DNA from: Lentisphaerota bacterium
GTDB taxonomy: Bacteria > Verrucomicrobiota > Lentisphaeria > Oligosphaerales > Oligosphaeraceae
Length of the DNA stretch: 9,252 nucleotides
Reading direction: 5' to 3'
NCBI GenBank assembly: GCA_012800565.1
Contig: JAAZIZ010000311.1
Coordinates: forward strand, 1 to 9,252
Both the position numbers and the translations under genes were made by a program. Positions within the stretch are counted from its first letter, which is position 1; every line of letters starts with the position of its first letter. Under the pieces are notes generated by a model, which was not told where the DNA came from, made no database searches, and worked only from the letters and a program-made list of their open reading frames with translations. This document shows, piece after piece, positions 1 to 7,237 of the stretch.

Positions 1-765
1 GGGATGCGCATTCAGAAAGAGCGCAACTGGCCTGAGATTCTCTGGTATACCACTGATGAACGCAGCAACCATCGTGAGACCGGTGCCCAGGAAGGCCTGA
101 AACTGGCCCAGCTGCTGCGGGAGATTCCGGGTGCCACCAGCATCGCCTCCATGAACGGCCCCTGGGAGCACATCATGGTACCGGCTCTGGATATCTCAAT
201 GCCGAACATCGCGTTCCCAATCACCGAGGAGACCATCCAGCTGATTCACAAACACAACTCCAAACTCTGGCTGTACAATTGCGGTTCTGAGCGTCTGACC
301 CTGGGATTGTATCCTTGGCGAGTCAAGGCCGGCGGGCGTTATCAGTGGCATTACCGCAGCGGCAGCGGTGAACAATGGGATGACGGCGTGTTGAACGGCT
401 GCACCAAATACGCGATTTCTTTCAATGGACCGGACGGAGTGGTGCCGGCGTTGGGGGCTCAGACGGTTCGGGAAGCAATCTATGATCATCGTTATGTGGT
501 GACTCTGGAGCAGGCTATTCAGGAGGCCGAGAAGAAACTGGCCGGCAAGCAGCAGGGCAAGTTGGCCGATGCTGTACGCAAAGGCAAGGATTACATTGCC
601 TTTTTAAACCAGCGGGTACCGGTTGATGCCCGCGAAGTGATTGGCTTCCGTATTGACCCCCGCGCGGCGGACGCAGCCGTCGGCGGTGAGTTCCGCAATA
701 CCGACAACCTGGACCGTGTCCGCTGGGCCATGGCGCAGCTGATCCAAGAACTGCAAGGAGAATAA
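1..765 (+). CDS. GH123/DUF4091-like glycoside hydrolase, C-terminal part (5' end outside window)
   Basis: The reading frame is open to the left edge (codon GGG at 1-3 precedes the ATG at 4), so I read this as the C-terminal ~254 residues of a larger protein and the ATG at 4 as internal. The segment WPEILWYTTDER (residues 9-20 counting from that ATG) contains an adjacent Asp-Glu pair at the end of a beta strand. GH123 enzymes (exo-beta-N-acetylgalactosaminidases) and the related DUF4091 domain use such a pair for substrate-assisted hydrolysis. Further on, KLWLYNCG, an aromatic-rich stretch with the YQWHYRSGSGE segment, and YDHRYVVTLEQAI followed by a helical tail match the end of this domain. 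The likely role is hydrolysis of an amino-sugar glycan, but the substrate cannot be read from sequence. It ends 5 nt before a secreted CBM9-like gene, suggesting co-transcription. The family call is moderately secure; enzymatic activity is inferred. Confidence 0.6.
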   Translation, partial: GMRIQKERNWPEILWYTTDERSNHRETGAQEGLKLAQLLREIPGATSIASMNGPWEHIMVPALDISMPNIAFPITEETIQLIHKHNSKLWLYNCGSERLTLGLYPWRVKAGGRYQWHYRSGSGEQWDDGVLNGCTKYAISFNGPDGVVPALGAQTVREAIYDHRYVVTLEQAIQEAEKKLAGKQQGKLADAVRKGKDYIAFLNQRVPVDAREVIGFRIDPRAADAAVGGEFRNTDNLDRVRWAMAQLIQELQGE

Positions 766-770
766 TCACC

Positions 771-2096
771 ATGCGAAGCATCCATCTACTCTTGTTGCTG
801 GCTCTGACTGCCACCCTGACTGGCCTGGGCCAGGATTTGCCCACAGCCAAAGCAGTCCGTCAAAGTGGCCCGGTGCAGATCGACGGGCAGCTGAATGAGG
901 CCGCCTGGCAGAATGCCCCCGCGCATAAAGGGGTGTTGCCGTTAGGCAAACGCGAGCCTCCGCAGGACACCGAATTCCGGTTGCTCTTTGATGATGAGTC
1001 TCTGACCATCGGCATCACTTGCTGGGAAAAGGAAATGGACAAACTGGAGGCCCGGACCAGTATCCGGGACCACGGTGGGGTTTGTTCTGATGACTCGGTG
1101 GAGCTGTTCCTGGTCCCAGGCAACGGCTACTACTACCAGATTGTGGTCAATACTCTCGGGTATGTCTATGACGGGCGTTGCTTTACCGACCCCGAGCTGA
1201 AGCAAGCAAATTTCCGCAACGCCCTGCTCTGGGACAACGCCAGTGAAATCGCGGTCTGGCGCGGGGCAGACCGCTGGTCGGTGGAGATGCGGGTATTTTA
1301 CGCCTCACTGGACGGGTTTCTGGGCTTCAGCACTCCCTGGCGCCTGAATGTCTGCCGCACGGAATCCCGTTTCGGCTATGCCTGCTGGGCACCAGTGCAG
1401 AAAGGCTACCATGACTTGGAACACTTCGGATATCTGCAGGGCTTGGAGCTGCCCCAGGACCGTTTCACCCTGGACGCCACCAAACTCAAATTCCCGGAAA
1501 TCCTGTTAGGCACCAATCATCTGCAACTTAATCTCCCGGCTCAGCGCGACGGCCAGAAATTCCGGGTTCTGAGCTCTTTGCGGGCCTGGGCGCCGGGACC
1601 ATTGCCGCAGCGCAGTGCGCATCCGGGGGAATTTGTGAGCCGTGATGGTCAGCTGACGGTCGAGTTTGAGTTTAACGTGCGCGACTATGAGCCGCTGCAG
1701 GAGCTGGTGCTGGAATGCCAGGATGTCCAGAGTGGAGCAAAGGTTCTTCTGACCACTCATTTATTCAGGGTACCGAAGCCTTTTGCAGTTACGCCGCGCT
1801 GGACAGTGTTTTTCGGCAGCGAGAAGGAAGTACTGCTGGACAACACCATCCGGGTTAGTCCTTTGTCAGCCCGGGGCACCCTGCGAGTTGAGGTTTTTGG
1901 CGCGAGCCAGACTGTACCGCAGCTGCAGCTCAACCATGCCGTTGAACAACCTGGGCCGCTGCTGCTGGGGCTGCCCATGTCAGCCCTGGGCTGGGATGGC
2001 TGCTACCGGGCGGTACTGACCTTGGATTGCGACGGCGGCAAGGCACAATTCAACCAGGAAGTATCATTCTTCAAAATTTCCGCGCCTCTGTATTAA
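771..2096 (+). CDS. Secreted CBM9-like (carbohydrate-binding) protein
   Basis: This 441-residue protein starts with a typical signal peptide: MRS, then a hydrophobic core (residues 4-20), with probable cleavage near residues 20-22. There is no lipobox cysteine. The mature N-terminal ~200 residues show the CBM9-like/DOMON-type beta-sandwich pattern. Visible motifs are IDGQLNEAAW (37-46), FRLLFDDESLTIGI (69-82), DDSVELFL (107-114), RWSVEMRV (168-175), and WRLNVCR (190-196) with CWAPV downstream (205-209). Residues ~230-441 are beta-rich, possibly Ig-like modules that I cannot name. The family binds sugars or, in periplasmic DOMON relatives, haem; here sugar binding is likelier because the upstream neighbour is a GH123-like hydrolase. 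The start is supported by AAGGAG at 755-760 with a 10-nt spacer. Spacing to the upstream stop is 5 nt, so the two genes are probably translated from one mRNA. No catalytic motif was recognised. Confidence 0.75.
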   Translation: MRSIHLLLLLALTATLTGLGQDLPTAKAVRQSGPVQIDGQLNEAAWQNAPAHKGVLPLGKREPPQDTEFRLLFDDESLTIGITCWEKEMDKLEARTSIRDHGGVCSDDSVELFLVPGNGYYYQIVVNTLGYVYDGRCFTDPELKQANFRNALLWDNASEIAVWRGADRWSVEMRVFYASLDGFLGFSTPWRLNVCRTESRFGYACWAPVQKGYHDLEHFGYLQGLELPQDRFTLDATKLKFPEILLGTNHLQLNLPAQRDGQKFRVLSSLRAWAPGPLPQRSAHPGEFVSRDGQLTVEFEFNVRDYEPLQELVLECQDVQSGAKVLLTTHLFRVPKPFAVTPRWTVFFGSEKEVLLDNTIRVSPLSARGTLRVEVFGASQTVPQLQLNHAVEQPGPLLLGLPMSALGWDGCYRAVLTLDCDGGKAQFNQEVSFFKISAPLY

Positions 2097-2134
2097 GTCT
2101 TAGGCCGACAGAATCCGCCCCCAGCGAGGGGTCA

Positions 2135-2194
2135 AATTCAGGATTCCGGCCCGGGTCTGCGCAGCAGCGTCTGGCCGGGCAGGAATCCTGAATT
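2135..2194 (+). terminator. Long imperfect inverted repeat, probable terminator of the GH123/CBM9 pair
   Basis: Arms 2135-2147 and 2182-2194 pair perfectly over 13 bp. After a single mismatch (2148/2181), a further 6 GC pairs form (2149-2154 with 2175-2180). The 20-nt interior can fold a small CTGC/GCAG hairpin (2157-2160 with 2164-2167). It begins 38 nt after the CBM9-like stop codon. The downstream tract is only CATTTT, so intrinsic termination is plausible but not textbook, and nothing T-rich follows it on the minus strand. It also ends 23 nt before the uup ATG and could influence uup translation instead. The rest of the 2097-2217 gap shows nothing else recognisable. Confidence 0.5.
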
Positions 2195-2217
2195 CATTTT
2201 CCAGTGCAACATCTCCT

Positions 2218-4122
2218 ATGCCACCTACGGAAAACATACCATTAATTGTTTCAGCTTTGCAATTACATGTCCAGATTGCCAACAATGTCCTGGTTGACAA
2301 TCAGGATTTTCTGCTGCACGAAGGCGAACGTGTCGGCTTGCTCGGGCGCAACGGTGCCGGCAAGTCCACTCTGTTGCGCATTTTGGCCGGACAGGAGCAT
2401 TTTTTCACCGGCAACATAAACTTCCGCAAAAATCTGCGCAGTGCATTTCTGGCCCAGGAAGTCGACCTGCGCCCGGAATTGACGGTAGGTGAGAATATCT
2501 TATCCGGGGCAGCCGAGACAGTGGCACTCCTGCATGAGTATGAACACGGTGCAACCGGGCAGCATCTGGAGGAACTGGAGCGGGAGATTGCGGTTCGGGA
2601 TGGCTGGAATCTGGAAGCACGGATGCGGGAGCTGCAAAGCTCGCTGGCAGCGCCGGCTTTGGAGCGTCTGGCCGGGGAATTGTCCGGCGGGGAAAAACGC
2701 CGGGTGGCGCTCTGCCGCACCCTGATAGGCCTGCCGGAGCTGCTGATCTTTGATGAGCCCACCAACCACCTTGACACCGACAGCATTGAATGGCTGGAAA
2801 ATTATTTGCGCCGCTACCAGGGCACCTGCCTGTATGTCACCCACGACCGCTATTTTCTGGACCGCACCTGCACCCGCATTGTAGAGTTATACCAGGGCAA
2901 GCTCTGCTCCTACCCGGGCAGTTACAATGATTTCCTGCGGCAGAAAGCCGAGCATATCCTCGAGGCTGAGAGCCAGGAAGAAAAGCGCCTGGCCTATATC
3001 CGCCGTGAGATTGACTGGGTGCGGCGTGGCCCCAAAGCCCGGGGCACCAAGTCCAAGAGCCGCCTGCAGCGTTATGAGGATGCAGTCAATGCCGGGCCGT
3101 TGCAGCGTGACGCTGATGTTGAGCTGCTCATTCCACCGGCGGAGAAGCTGGGGAACATCGTTGTCACTCTGGATAACGTCACCCTAAGCCGAAATAATCG
3201 GGTACTGTTCCGGGACCTGAGCCTGGAATTTCAGCCGGGGATGCGGCTGGGCATCATCGGTCGCAATGGTTTGGGCAAGACCAGTTTTTTGAAAATGATC
3301 CTGGGCGAGCTGCCGCCTGACAGCGGTGTGCTCAAAATAGGCGAACGTACCCAGATCAACTACGCCGACCAGCATCGGGTCAGCCTGGATGACAGCAAGA
3401 CGGTCTATGAAGACATCGGCGAAGGCAACGACTTCGTGCTGTTTGCCGACCGCAAGATCAGCATCTGGACCTATTTGAAGCGCTTTTTGTTCCAGGATGA
3501 TGAGATCAACACCTTGGTCGGACAGTTGTCCGGCGGGGAGAGAAACAGACTGGTGCTGGCCAAAATTCTGAAGCGGGGCGGGAATTTCCTGATGCTCGAC
3601 GAGCCTACCAACGACCTGGACCTGCCCACGCTGCGAGTTCTGGAAGAGGCACTGATGAATTTTTCCGGTTGTGTGGTTGTGGTCAGCCACGACCGTTATT
3701 TTCTCAACCGGGTCTGCACTGATATCCTGGCCTTTGAGGATGCTGGCAAAGTCGTCTATCAGCCTGGCAATTACAGCTATTATGAGCAGAAGCGAGCAGA
3801 AGCGCGCGCCTTGGCTGCTACCCCTGCCCCCAGCACACCATCGCCACAGCCCGGTCCAGCATCCCCTGCCGGCAATATTGAGCGCCGGCGCAATAAATTG
3901 ACCTGGGCTGAGAAGCGTGAGCTGGAGGACATTGAAGCCACGATCCTGGCAACAGAACAGCATGCAGCCAAGATTGAAGCAATGTTCATGCAGCCGGACT
4001 TCCACAGCCAGCATGGGCACGAGCTGCCGGAACTGACCGCCAAACTCGCCCAGGCCAAAGCAGAACTGGAGCAGCTGTATGCACGCTGGTCGGAGCTGGA
4101 GGAGCGCAATACCGCAGTGTAA
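2218..4122 (+). CDS. uup: ABC-F family ATPase Uup
   Basis: This is a cytoplasmic 634-residue protein with two ABC ATPase domains and no membrane segment, as in the ABC-F family. Domain 1 has Walker A GRNGAGKST (43-51), signature LSGGE (155-159) and Walker B LLIFDEP (175-181) followed by TNHLD. Domain 2 has GRNGLGKTS (348-356), LSGGE (437-441) and FLMLDEP with D461/E462, followed by TNDLD. The linker contains the charged segment IDWVRRGPKARGTKSKSR typical of Uup. A Pro/Ala-rich stretch near 540-555 leads to a C-terminal coiled coil (about 562-634), the Uup DNA/ribosome-binding domain that distinguishes Uup from EttA. ABC-F proteins act on ribosomes; Uup has also been linked to precise excision of transposons and recombination intermediates. 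The start ATG has no obvious SD sequence (CTCCT lies directly upstream instead), but starting here leaves a normal-length N-terminus. It converges with dnaB across 37 nt. Confidence 0.93.
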   Translation: MPPTENIPLIVSALQLHVQIANNVLVDNQDFLLHEGERVGLLGRNGAGKSTLLRILAGQEHFFTGNINFRKNLRSAFLAQEVDLRPELTVGENILSGAAETVALLHEYEHGATGQHLEELEREIAVRDGWNLEARMRELQSSLAAPALERLAGELSGGEKRRVALCRTLIGLPELLIFDEPTNHLDTDSIEWLENYLRRYQGTCLYVTHDRYFLDRTCTRIVELYQGKLCSYPGSYNDFLRQKAEHILEAESQEEKRLAYIRREIDWVRRGPKARGTKSKSRLQRYEDAVNAGPLQRDADVELLIPPAEKLGNIVVTLDNVTLSRNNRVLFRDLSLEFQPGMRLGIIGRNGLGKTSFLKMILGELPPDSGVLKIGERTQINYADQHRVSLDDSKTVYEDIGEGNDFVLFADRKISIWTYLKRFLFQDDEINTLVGQLSGGERNRLVLAKILKRGGNFLMLDEPTNDLDLPTLRVLEEALMNFSGCVVVVSHDRYFLNRVCTDILAFEDAGKVVYQPGNYSYYEQKRAEARALAATPAPSTPSPQPGPASPAGNIERRRNKLTWAEKRELEDIEATILATEQHAAKIEAMFMQPDFHSQHGHELPELTAKLAQAKAELEQLYARWSELEERNTAV

Positions 4123-4159
4123 CCGCCTGCATCTGTCCCCCTGCTCTACCGGTCAGTTC

Positions 4160-5593
4160 TCAGATTTCCTGGATGGTCCTGACATCGCTGTCATCGACTT
4201 TGGAACGGCTCTCAAAACGCGTATGCTGCGGGAAGAAGAGTAAATTCTGCACACCGGTGGCACCGTTGCGGTTCTTGGCCACGATCAGTTCGGCTTCCAG
4301 GCCCTCATTGGAGTTTTCGCCCTGCTGGTACTGCTTTTCCCGCTCGCGGTGCAGGAGGGTCACCACGTCGGCATCCTGCTCAATAGCTCCGGACTCCCGC
4401 AGGTTGCTCAATCTTGGCTTCTCGCTTTGCTCTGCCTGGCGGTTCAGCTGGGCTAAAACCACGATTGGGATATTCAGTTCCTTGGCCAGTGCTTTCAAAG
4501 CACCGGAAATCTTCGAGACTTCATTTTCCCGGCTGGCATTGCGACCGGCGTCAGTATGGATAAGCTGCAGATAATCAATAAAGATCACCCCGATATTGGC
4601 AGTGCTTTTCATTCGTCTGGCCTTAGCCCGCAATTCCAGGATGTCAATCGCACCTGTATCATCAATGAGAATCTGTGACTTAATCAGACGCATGCAGGCT
4701 TCCTGCAAAGCCGACCAGGTGCTCTTAGGCGGAGTGATAACATTGATCAGCCGGGCCAGGCAGACTTTCGCTTCGCTGCACAGCAGGCGCAACACCAGCT
4801 GCTGAGCTGGCATTTCCAGGCTGAAGATGCCGACCGGCACTTTCGCCGGCCCCAACGCTATATTGGCAGCAATATTCAAGGCCAACGCGGTCTTGCCGAT
4901 TGACGGTCTCGCTGCCAGGACAAACAATTCACCGGGTCGCAGCCCGGTAATCAGCCGGTCCAGTTGGTCAAAGCCAGTTTTCAAGCCCATAACGGTATCA
5001 TCGCCCTGCATCAGCTTCTGGATATATGATAAGGCGTCCTTGACCAGCGGCTGAATCGGCATCACGTCCTTGCTCTCGTTCATCTGAGCGACTTCAAAGA
5101 TTTTTTGCTCGACCTGGTCCAGCAGGGTTTTGATATCTTCATCGGAGTCATAGCACTTCAGGATAGCCTCGGAACAGCTGCTGATCACCCGGCGCAGAAT
5201 GGCATTCTGCTTGACGATATCGATATAGTATTCGATGTTGGCCGCAGTAGGAACGCAGTCAGCCAGCATTGTCAGATAACTGGGACCGCCGACCTCTTCC
5301 AGGCGACCGTTCTTCTGCAGATGGTCCGTCAACACCAGCACATCCAGGCCTGCATCGCCTTTGCCGGGATAAAGTTCCAGCATGGCAGTAAAAATAATCT
5401 GGTGCGCAGGACGAAAAAAAGCCCCCTCAAAACGCAAGTTGGCGAGTGCGGCAGCTGCGGCAGTCGGGTCGATCAGCATCGCTCCCAGGACTGCTTTCTC
5501 CGCTTCCTCGTTATGCGGTTTAGGGCGGTCCAGATTCAACAATGGTACAGCAACGCTGGCATTACGCTTATTGGTATAATTTTCCTGGTCCAT
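4160..5593 (-). CDS. dnaB: Replicative DNA helicase DnaB
   Basis: This hexameric 5'-3' helicase unwinds DNA ahead of the replisome and contacts primase. The 477-residue length is usual for the family. The N-terminal helical collar domain begins with HNEEAEKAVLGAMLID (27-42). A linker near 170-200 leads to the RecA-like C-domain: GLKTGFDQLDRLITGLRPGE (203-222), Walker A ARPSIGKTA (228-236), Walker B IFIDYLQL with D340, then VVLAQLNRQ and LSNLRESGAIEQDADVV, which are standard DnaB motifs. The usual Met in ARPSMGKT is Ile here, a conservative change. No intein is present. Upstream of the ATG, GGAA at about 9 nt is a weak SD. It lies downstream of rplI, the common bacterial order, but a strong terminator (5774-5807) separates them, so dnaB needs its own promoter in 5594-5773. 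I could not place that promoter convincingly. A possible small ORF overlaps its first 26 nt. Confidence 0.97.
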   Translation of the reverse strand: MDQENYTNKRNASVAVPLLNLDRPKPHNEEAEKAVLGAMLIDPTAAAAALANLRFEGAFFRPAHQIIFTAMLELYPGKGDAGLDVLVLTDHLQKNGRLEEVGGPSYLTMLADCVPTAANIEYYIDIVKQNAILRRVISSCSEAILKCYDSDEDIKTLLDQVEQKIFEVAQMNESKDVMPIQPLVKDALSYIQKLMQGDDTVMGLKTGFDQLDRLITGLRPGELFVLAARPSIGKTALALNIAANIALGPAKVPVGIFSLEMPAQQLVLRLLCSEAKVCLARLINVITPPKSTWSALQEACMRLIKSQILIDDTGAIDILELRAKARRMKSTANIGVIFIDYLQLIHTDAGRNASRENEVSKISGALKALAKELNIPIVVLAQLNRQAEQSEKPRLSNLRESGAIEQDADVVTLLHREREKQYQQGENSNEGLEAELIVAKNRNGATGVQNLLFFPQHTRFESRSKVDDSDVRTIQEI

Positions 5594-5720
5594 AGATAAG
5601 TTCCAATTTCTCTACTGTTAGTGAATAAACCAGCTGGCCTGGCTGCATCGCTCTCTCATCCCCAAGTACAGGTTTCTGCAGCAGCAGAAGCTGGCCGGTC
5701 TTGAAAACGCCAGGCTTCAT
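5568..5720 (-). CDS. Possible small ORF (50 aa) overlapping the dnaB start
   Basis: I translated the dnaB leader by hand. An uninterrupted frame runs from ATG (5720-5718) to TAA (5570-5568), encoding 50 residues. It overlaps the first 26 nt of dnaB in another frame. The peptide has no transmembrane or signal pattern. It contains two similar segments, KTGQLLLLQKP (7-17) and MQPGQLVYSL (25-34), and ends in GPGKLYQ. An in-frame TGA lies three codons upstream. AAAAGGGGGG directly abuts the ATG, which is purine-rich but closer than an ideal SD. It begins 53 nt after the rplI terminator and fills most of the otherwise non-coding 5594-5773 stretch. It could be a dnaB leader peptide giving translational coupling, or a chance ORF. 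I recognise no family. Confidence 0.3.
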   Translation of the reverse strand: MKPGVFKTGQLLLLQKPVLGDERAMQPGQLVYSLTVEKLELIYGPGKLYQ

Positions 5721-5773
5721 CCCCCCTTTTCACTCTGGAAATAAGCACTGGCACTATCGCTAATTTAAGCCAA

Positions 5774-5807
5774 AAAAAGAGCCGCGCAAGTTTGCGCGGC
5801 TCTTTTT
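5774..5807. terminator. Strong bidirectional intrinsic terminator after rplI
   Basis: A 15-bp perfect stem (5774-5788 with 5793-5807) has a 4-nt loop (5789-5792) and a core of GCCGCGC. On the minus strand the stem is followed by seven T (complement of 5772-5778), and on the plus strand by TTTTTCTTTT. It lies 24 nt after the rplI stop and ends the rplY-rplI operon before dnaB. It would also stop transcripts arriving on the plus strand. Confidence 0.92.
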
Positions 5808-5831
5808 CTTTTAGGAAATATCCGGACTTGC

Positions 5832-6287
5832 TCAGGCTTGTTTTTTCACCACTCTGACTTTCAGGTTGGCGATCACCTCGGCATGCAGTTTAATCGCGAC
5901 CTCAGTTTCACCCAAAGCGCGGATGACTTCATCCAGCTGGACGCTGTTCTTGTCGATCTCAATGCCTTTTTCCTGCAGAGCATCGACCAGCATCTGAGCG
6001 TTGACCGAGCCGAACAGCTGGTCATTCTCACCGACTGCAACCGGAATCTCGACCGTCTCGGCCTGGATTTTCGCCGCCATGCTCTGGGCGACTGCCAAGC
6101 GTTCCTCATGCTCTTTCTGCAGCTGCAGCTTCTTTGCTTCAACCTGCTTCAGGACACCAGGAGTACCCACCAGCGCAAGCTTGCGGGGCAACAGAAAATT
6201 CCGGGCATAGCCGGGAGACACACGTACCTTGTCGCCAATTTTACCCAAGTCTGCGACATCTTCCAGGAGAACCAATTCAATAGCCAT
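5832..6287 (-). CDS. rplI: 50S ribosomal protein bL9
   Basis: This 151-residue protein has the full bL9 layout. The N-terminal rRNA-binding domain reads LLEDVADLGKIGDKVRVSPG followed by YARNFLLPRKLAL (residues 6-38). A long charged connecting helix spans about 45-78 (KKLQLQKEHEERLAVAQSMA). The C-terminal domain contains ENDQLFGSVNAQML and ends in VRVVKKQA. bL9 binds 23S rRNA domain V and projects from the L1 side of the large subunit, where it limits frameshifting and mis-stacking in polysomes. AAGGAG lies 7 nt upstream of the ATG. It follows rpsR by 24 nt and is the last gene of the operon. Confidence 0.97.
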   Translation of the reverse strand: MAIELVLLEDVADLGKIGDKVRVSPGYARNFLLPRKLALVGTPGVLKQVEAKKLQLQKEHEERLAVAQSMAAKIQAETVEIPVAVGENDQLFGSVNAQMLVDALQEKGIEIDKNSVQLDEVIRALGETEVAIKLHAEVIANLKVRVVKKQA

Positions 6288-6311
6288 ATCTCAACTCCTT
6301 CTGGGTAATGT

Positions 6312-6545
6312 TCACAGGACCAAGGCTAGGATACGGGCACGTTTTACCGCTGCGGAAAGCATCTTCTGATGCTTGAAGCAGTTACCGGTAATGCGACGAG
6401 GCAGGATGCGTCCCCCCTCAGTCTGGAAACGCTTCAGCAAGTCAACATCTTTGAAGTCGATATTGTAAACCTTGTTCTCGCACAAACGACAAATTTTCTC
6501 CCGCACGACCTTGCGGCGGCGGCGTCTCGGTTTGCTACTCTTCAT
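6312..6545 (-). CDS. rpsR: 30S ribosomal protein bS18 (zinc-binding type)
   Basis: This 77-residue protein is of normal S18 length. It has an Arg/Lys-rich N-terminus (PRRRRRKVVREK), then CRLCENKV (19-26) and ITGNCFKHQ. The Cys-x2-Cys pair plus the later Cys-x2-His group indicate the zinc-ribbon (C+) form of bS18, unlike the zinc-free E. coli type. The core IDFKDVDLLKRF (29-40) and GRILPRRITG are family hallmarks. S18 pairs with S6 on the platform of the small subunit, and rpsF lies two genes upstream in the same operon. AGGAG sits 8 nt before the ATG. It follows ssb by 51 nt. Confidence 0.97.
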   Translation of the reverse strand: MKSSKPRRRRRKVVREKICRLCENKVYNIDFKDVDLLKRFQTEGGRILPRRITGNCFKHQKMLSAAVKRARILALVL

Positions 6546-6596
6546 TTCTTTATCTCCTGAAAATCATGATAATCGTAAACAACTTACACTGCGCCC

Positions 6597-7193
6597 TCAA
6601 AACGGGATGTCGTCCAATGGCTCGTCCGTGGCAAAGTCATCTTGACTGTCTGCCGGGGCGGGCGGTGCGGAGGACGGCATGGGGCGGAAAGCAGGCATCG
6701 CCGGCGGAGCTTTAGGAACCGCAGGAGGCACCCCGTATCCGCCAGGAATACCCGCTGCAGGCTGCTGCGGGTAACCGCCAGGCTGTTGCGGATAGCCACC
6801 GGTCTGCTGCGGGTAACCACCAGGCTGTTGCGGATAGCCGCCGGTCTGCTGCGGCGTTGCGGGAGCGCCTATAAACTGGGCTCTTTCCACACGCACTGAG
6901 AGCCGGCTGCGTCTTTTATTAGTTTCCCGGTCTTCCCACTGTTCGAAATGCAGCCTGCCTTCCACAAACAGCGGCGAACCTTTGCGCATATACTGAGCAA
7001 TCGTTTCGCCCTGCCGTCCCATTGCGGTCATTTCGACATAGCAGACTTCTTCGCGCGGTTCGCCAGAGGTCGTAGTGAAGCTGCGATTGATGGCCAAGGC
7101 AAAAGTACAGATTGCAGTTCCACTAGGCAGCTGGCGCAATTCCGGGTCACGGGTCAGGTTCCCCAGTAAAAACACTTTATTTAGACTAGCCAT
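6597..7193 (-). CDS. ssb: Single-stranded DNA-binding protein SSB
   Basis: SSB coats single-stranded DNA during replication, repair and recombination. The OB fold occupies about residues 1-112 and starts MASLNKVFLLGNLTRDPELR, with FVEGRLHFEQWEDRETNKRR in the middle. Residues ~115-155 form a Gly/Tyr/Pro/Gln linker built from GGYPQQP/T repeats. The protein ends in the acidic tip DEPLDDIPF, the partner-docking motif. I chose the ATG at 7193 over the ATG at 7202 because AGGAG at 7208-7204 is 10 nt from the former but only 1 nt from the latter, and because MASLNKV is the usual SSB start. The resulting 198 aa is within the normal range. It sits between rpsF and rpsR, the ancestral position known from Firmicutes. 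Confidence 0.96.
   Translation of the reverse strand: MASLNKVFLLGNLTRDPELRQLPSGTAICTFALAINRSFTTTSGEPREEVCYVEMTAMGRQGETIAQYMRKGSPLFVEGRLHFEQWEDRETNKRRSRLSVRVERAQFIGAPATPQQTGGYPQQPGGYPQQTGGYPQQPGGYPQQPAAGIPGGYGVPPAVPKAPPAMPAFRPMPSSAPPAPADSQDDFATDEPLDDIPF
6761..6854 (-). repeat. ssb: In-frame 42-bp tandem repeat in the ssb linker
   Basis: Two near-identical 42-bp units (starting near 6763 and 6805, differing at two positions) plus a partial third (from 6847) encode alternating GGYPQQT and GGYPQQP heptapeptides. Each 42-bp unit is itself a diverged duplication of 21 bp. The repeat keeps frame and lies wholly in the disordered linker, so copy-number change would alter linker length without disturbing the OB fold or the C-terminal tip. 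Confidence 0.85.
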
Positions 7194-7237
7194 TATGGAC
7201 ATGCTCCTCTATGCGGCTGAGCAGGACACAGCAGCGC

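Noticed and set aside
2301..2786. 161-codon minus-strand frame antisense to the first ABC domain of uup
   Set aside because: It is rich in Ser/Arg/Pro as expected for a shadow of the real gene, with no family resemblance and no RBS logic.
3184..4020. Long minus-strand open frame antisense to uup (278 codons)
   Set aside because: It lies wholly within the well-conserved uup coding sequence, has no recognisable domain, and is explained by codon bias of the true gene.
5105..5599. 164-codon plus-strand frame antisense to the dnaB 5' end
   Set aside because: It is a shadow of dnaB, whose motifs are unambiguous on the opposite strand.
5721..5773. Promoter for dnaB or the small ORF (TTAAAT-17-CTTATT on the minus strand)
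   Set aside because: Both hexamers match the consensus poorly. A promoter must exist nearby, but I cannot place it honestly.
6761..6854. CRISPR-like array
   Set aside because: The repeats are contiguous, have no spacers, keep the ssb reading frame and encode a known type of SSB linker.
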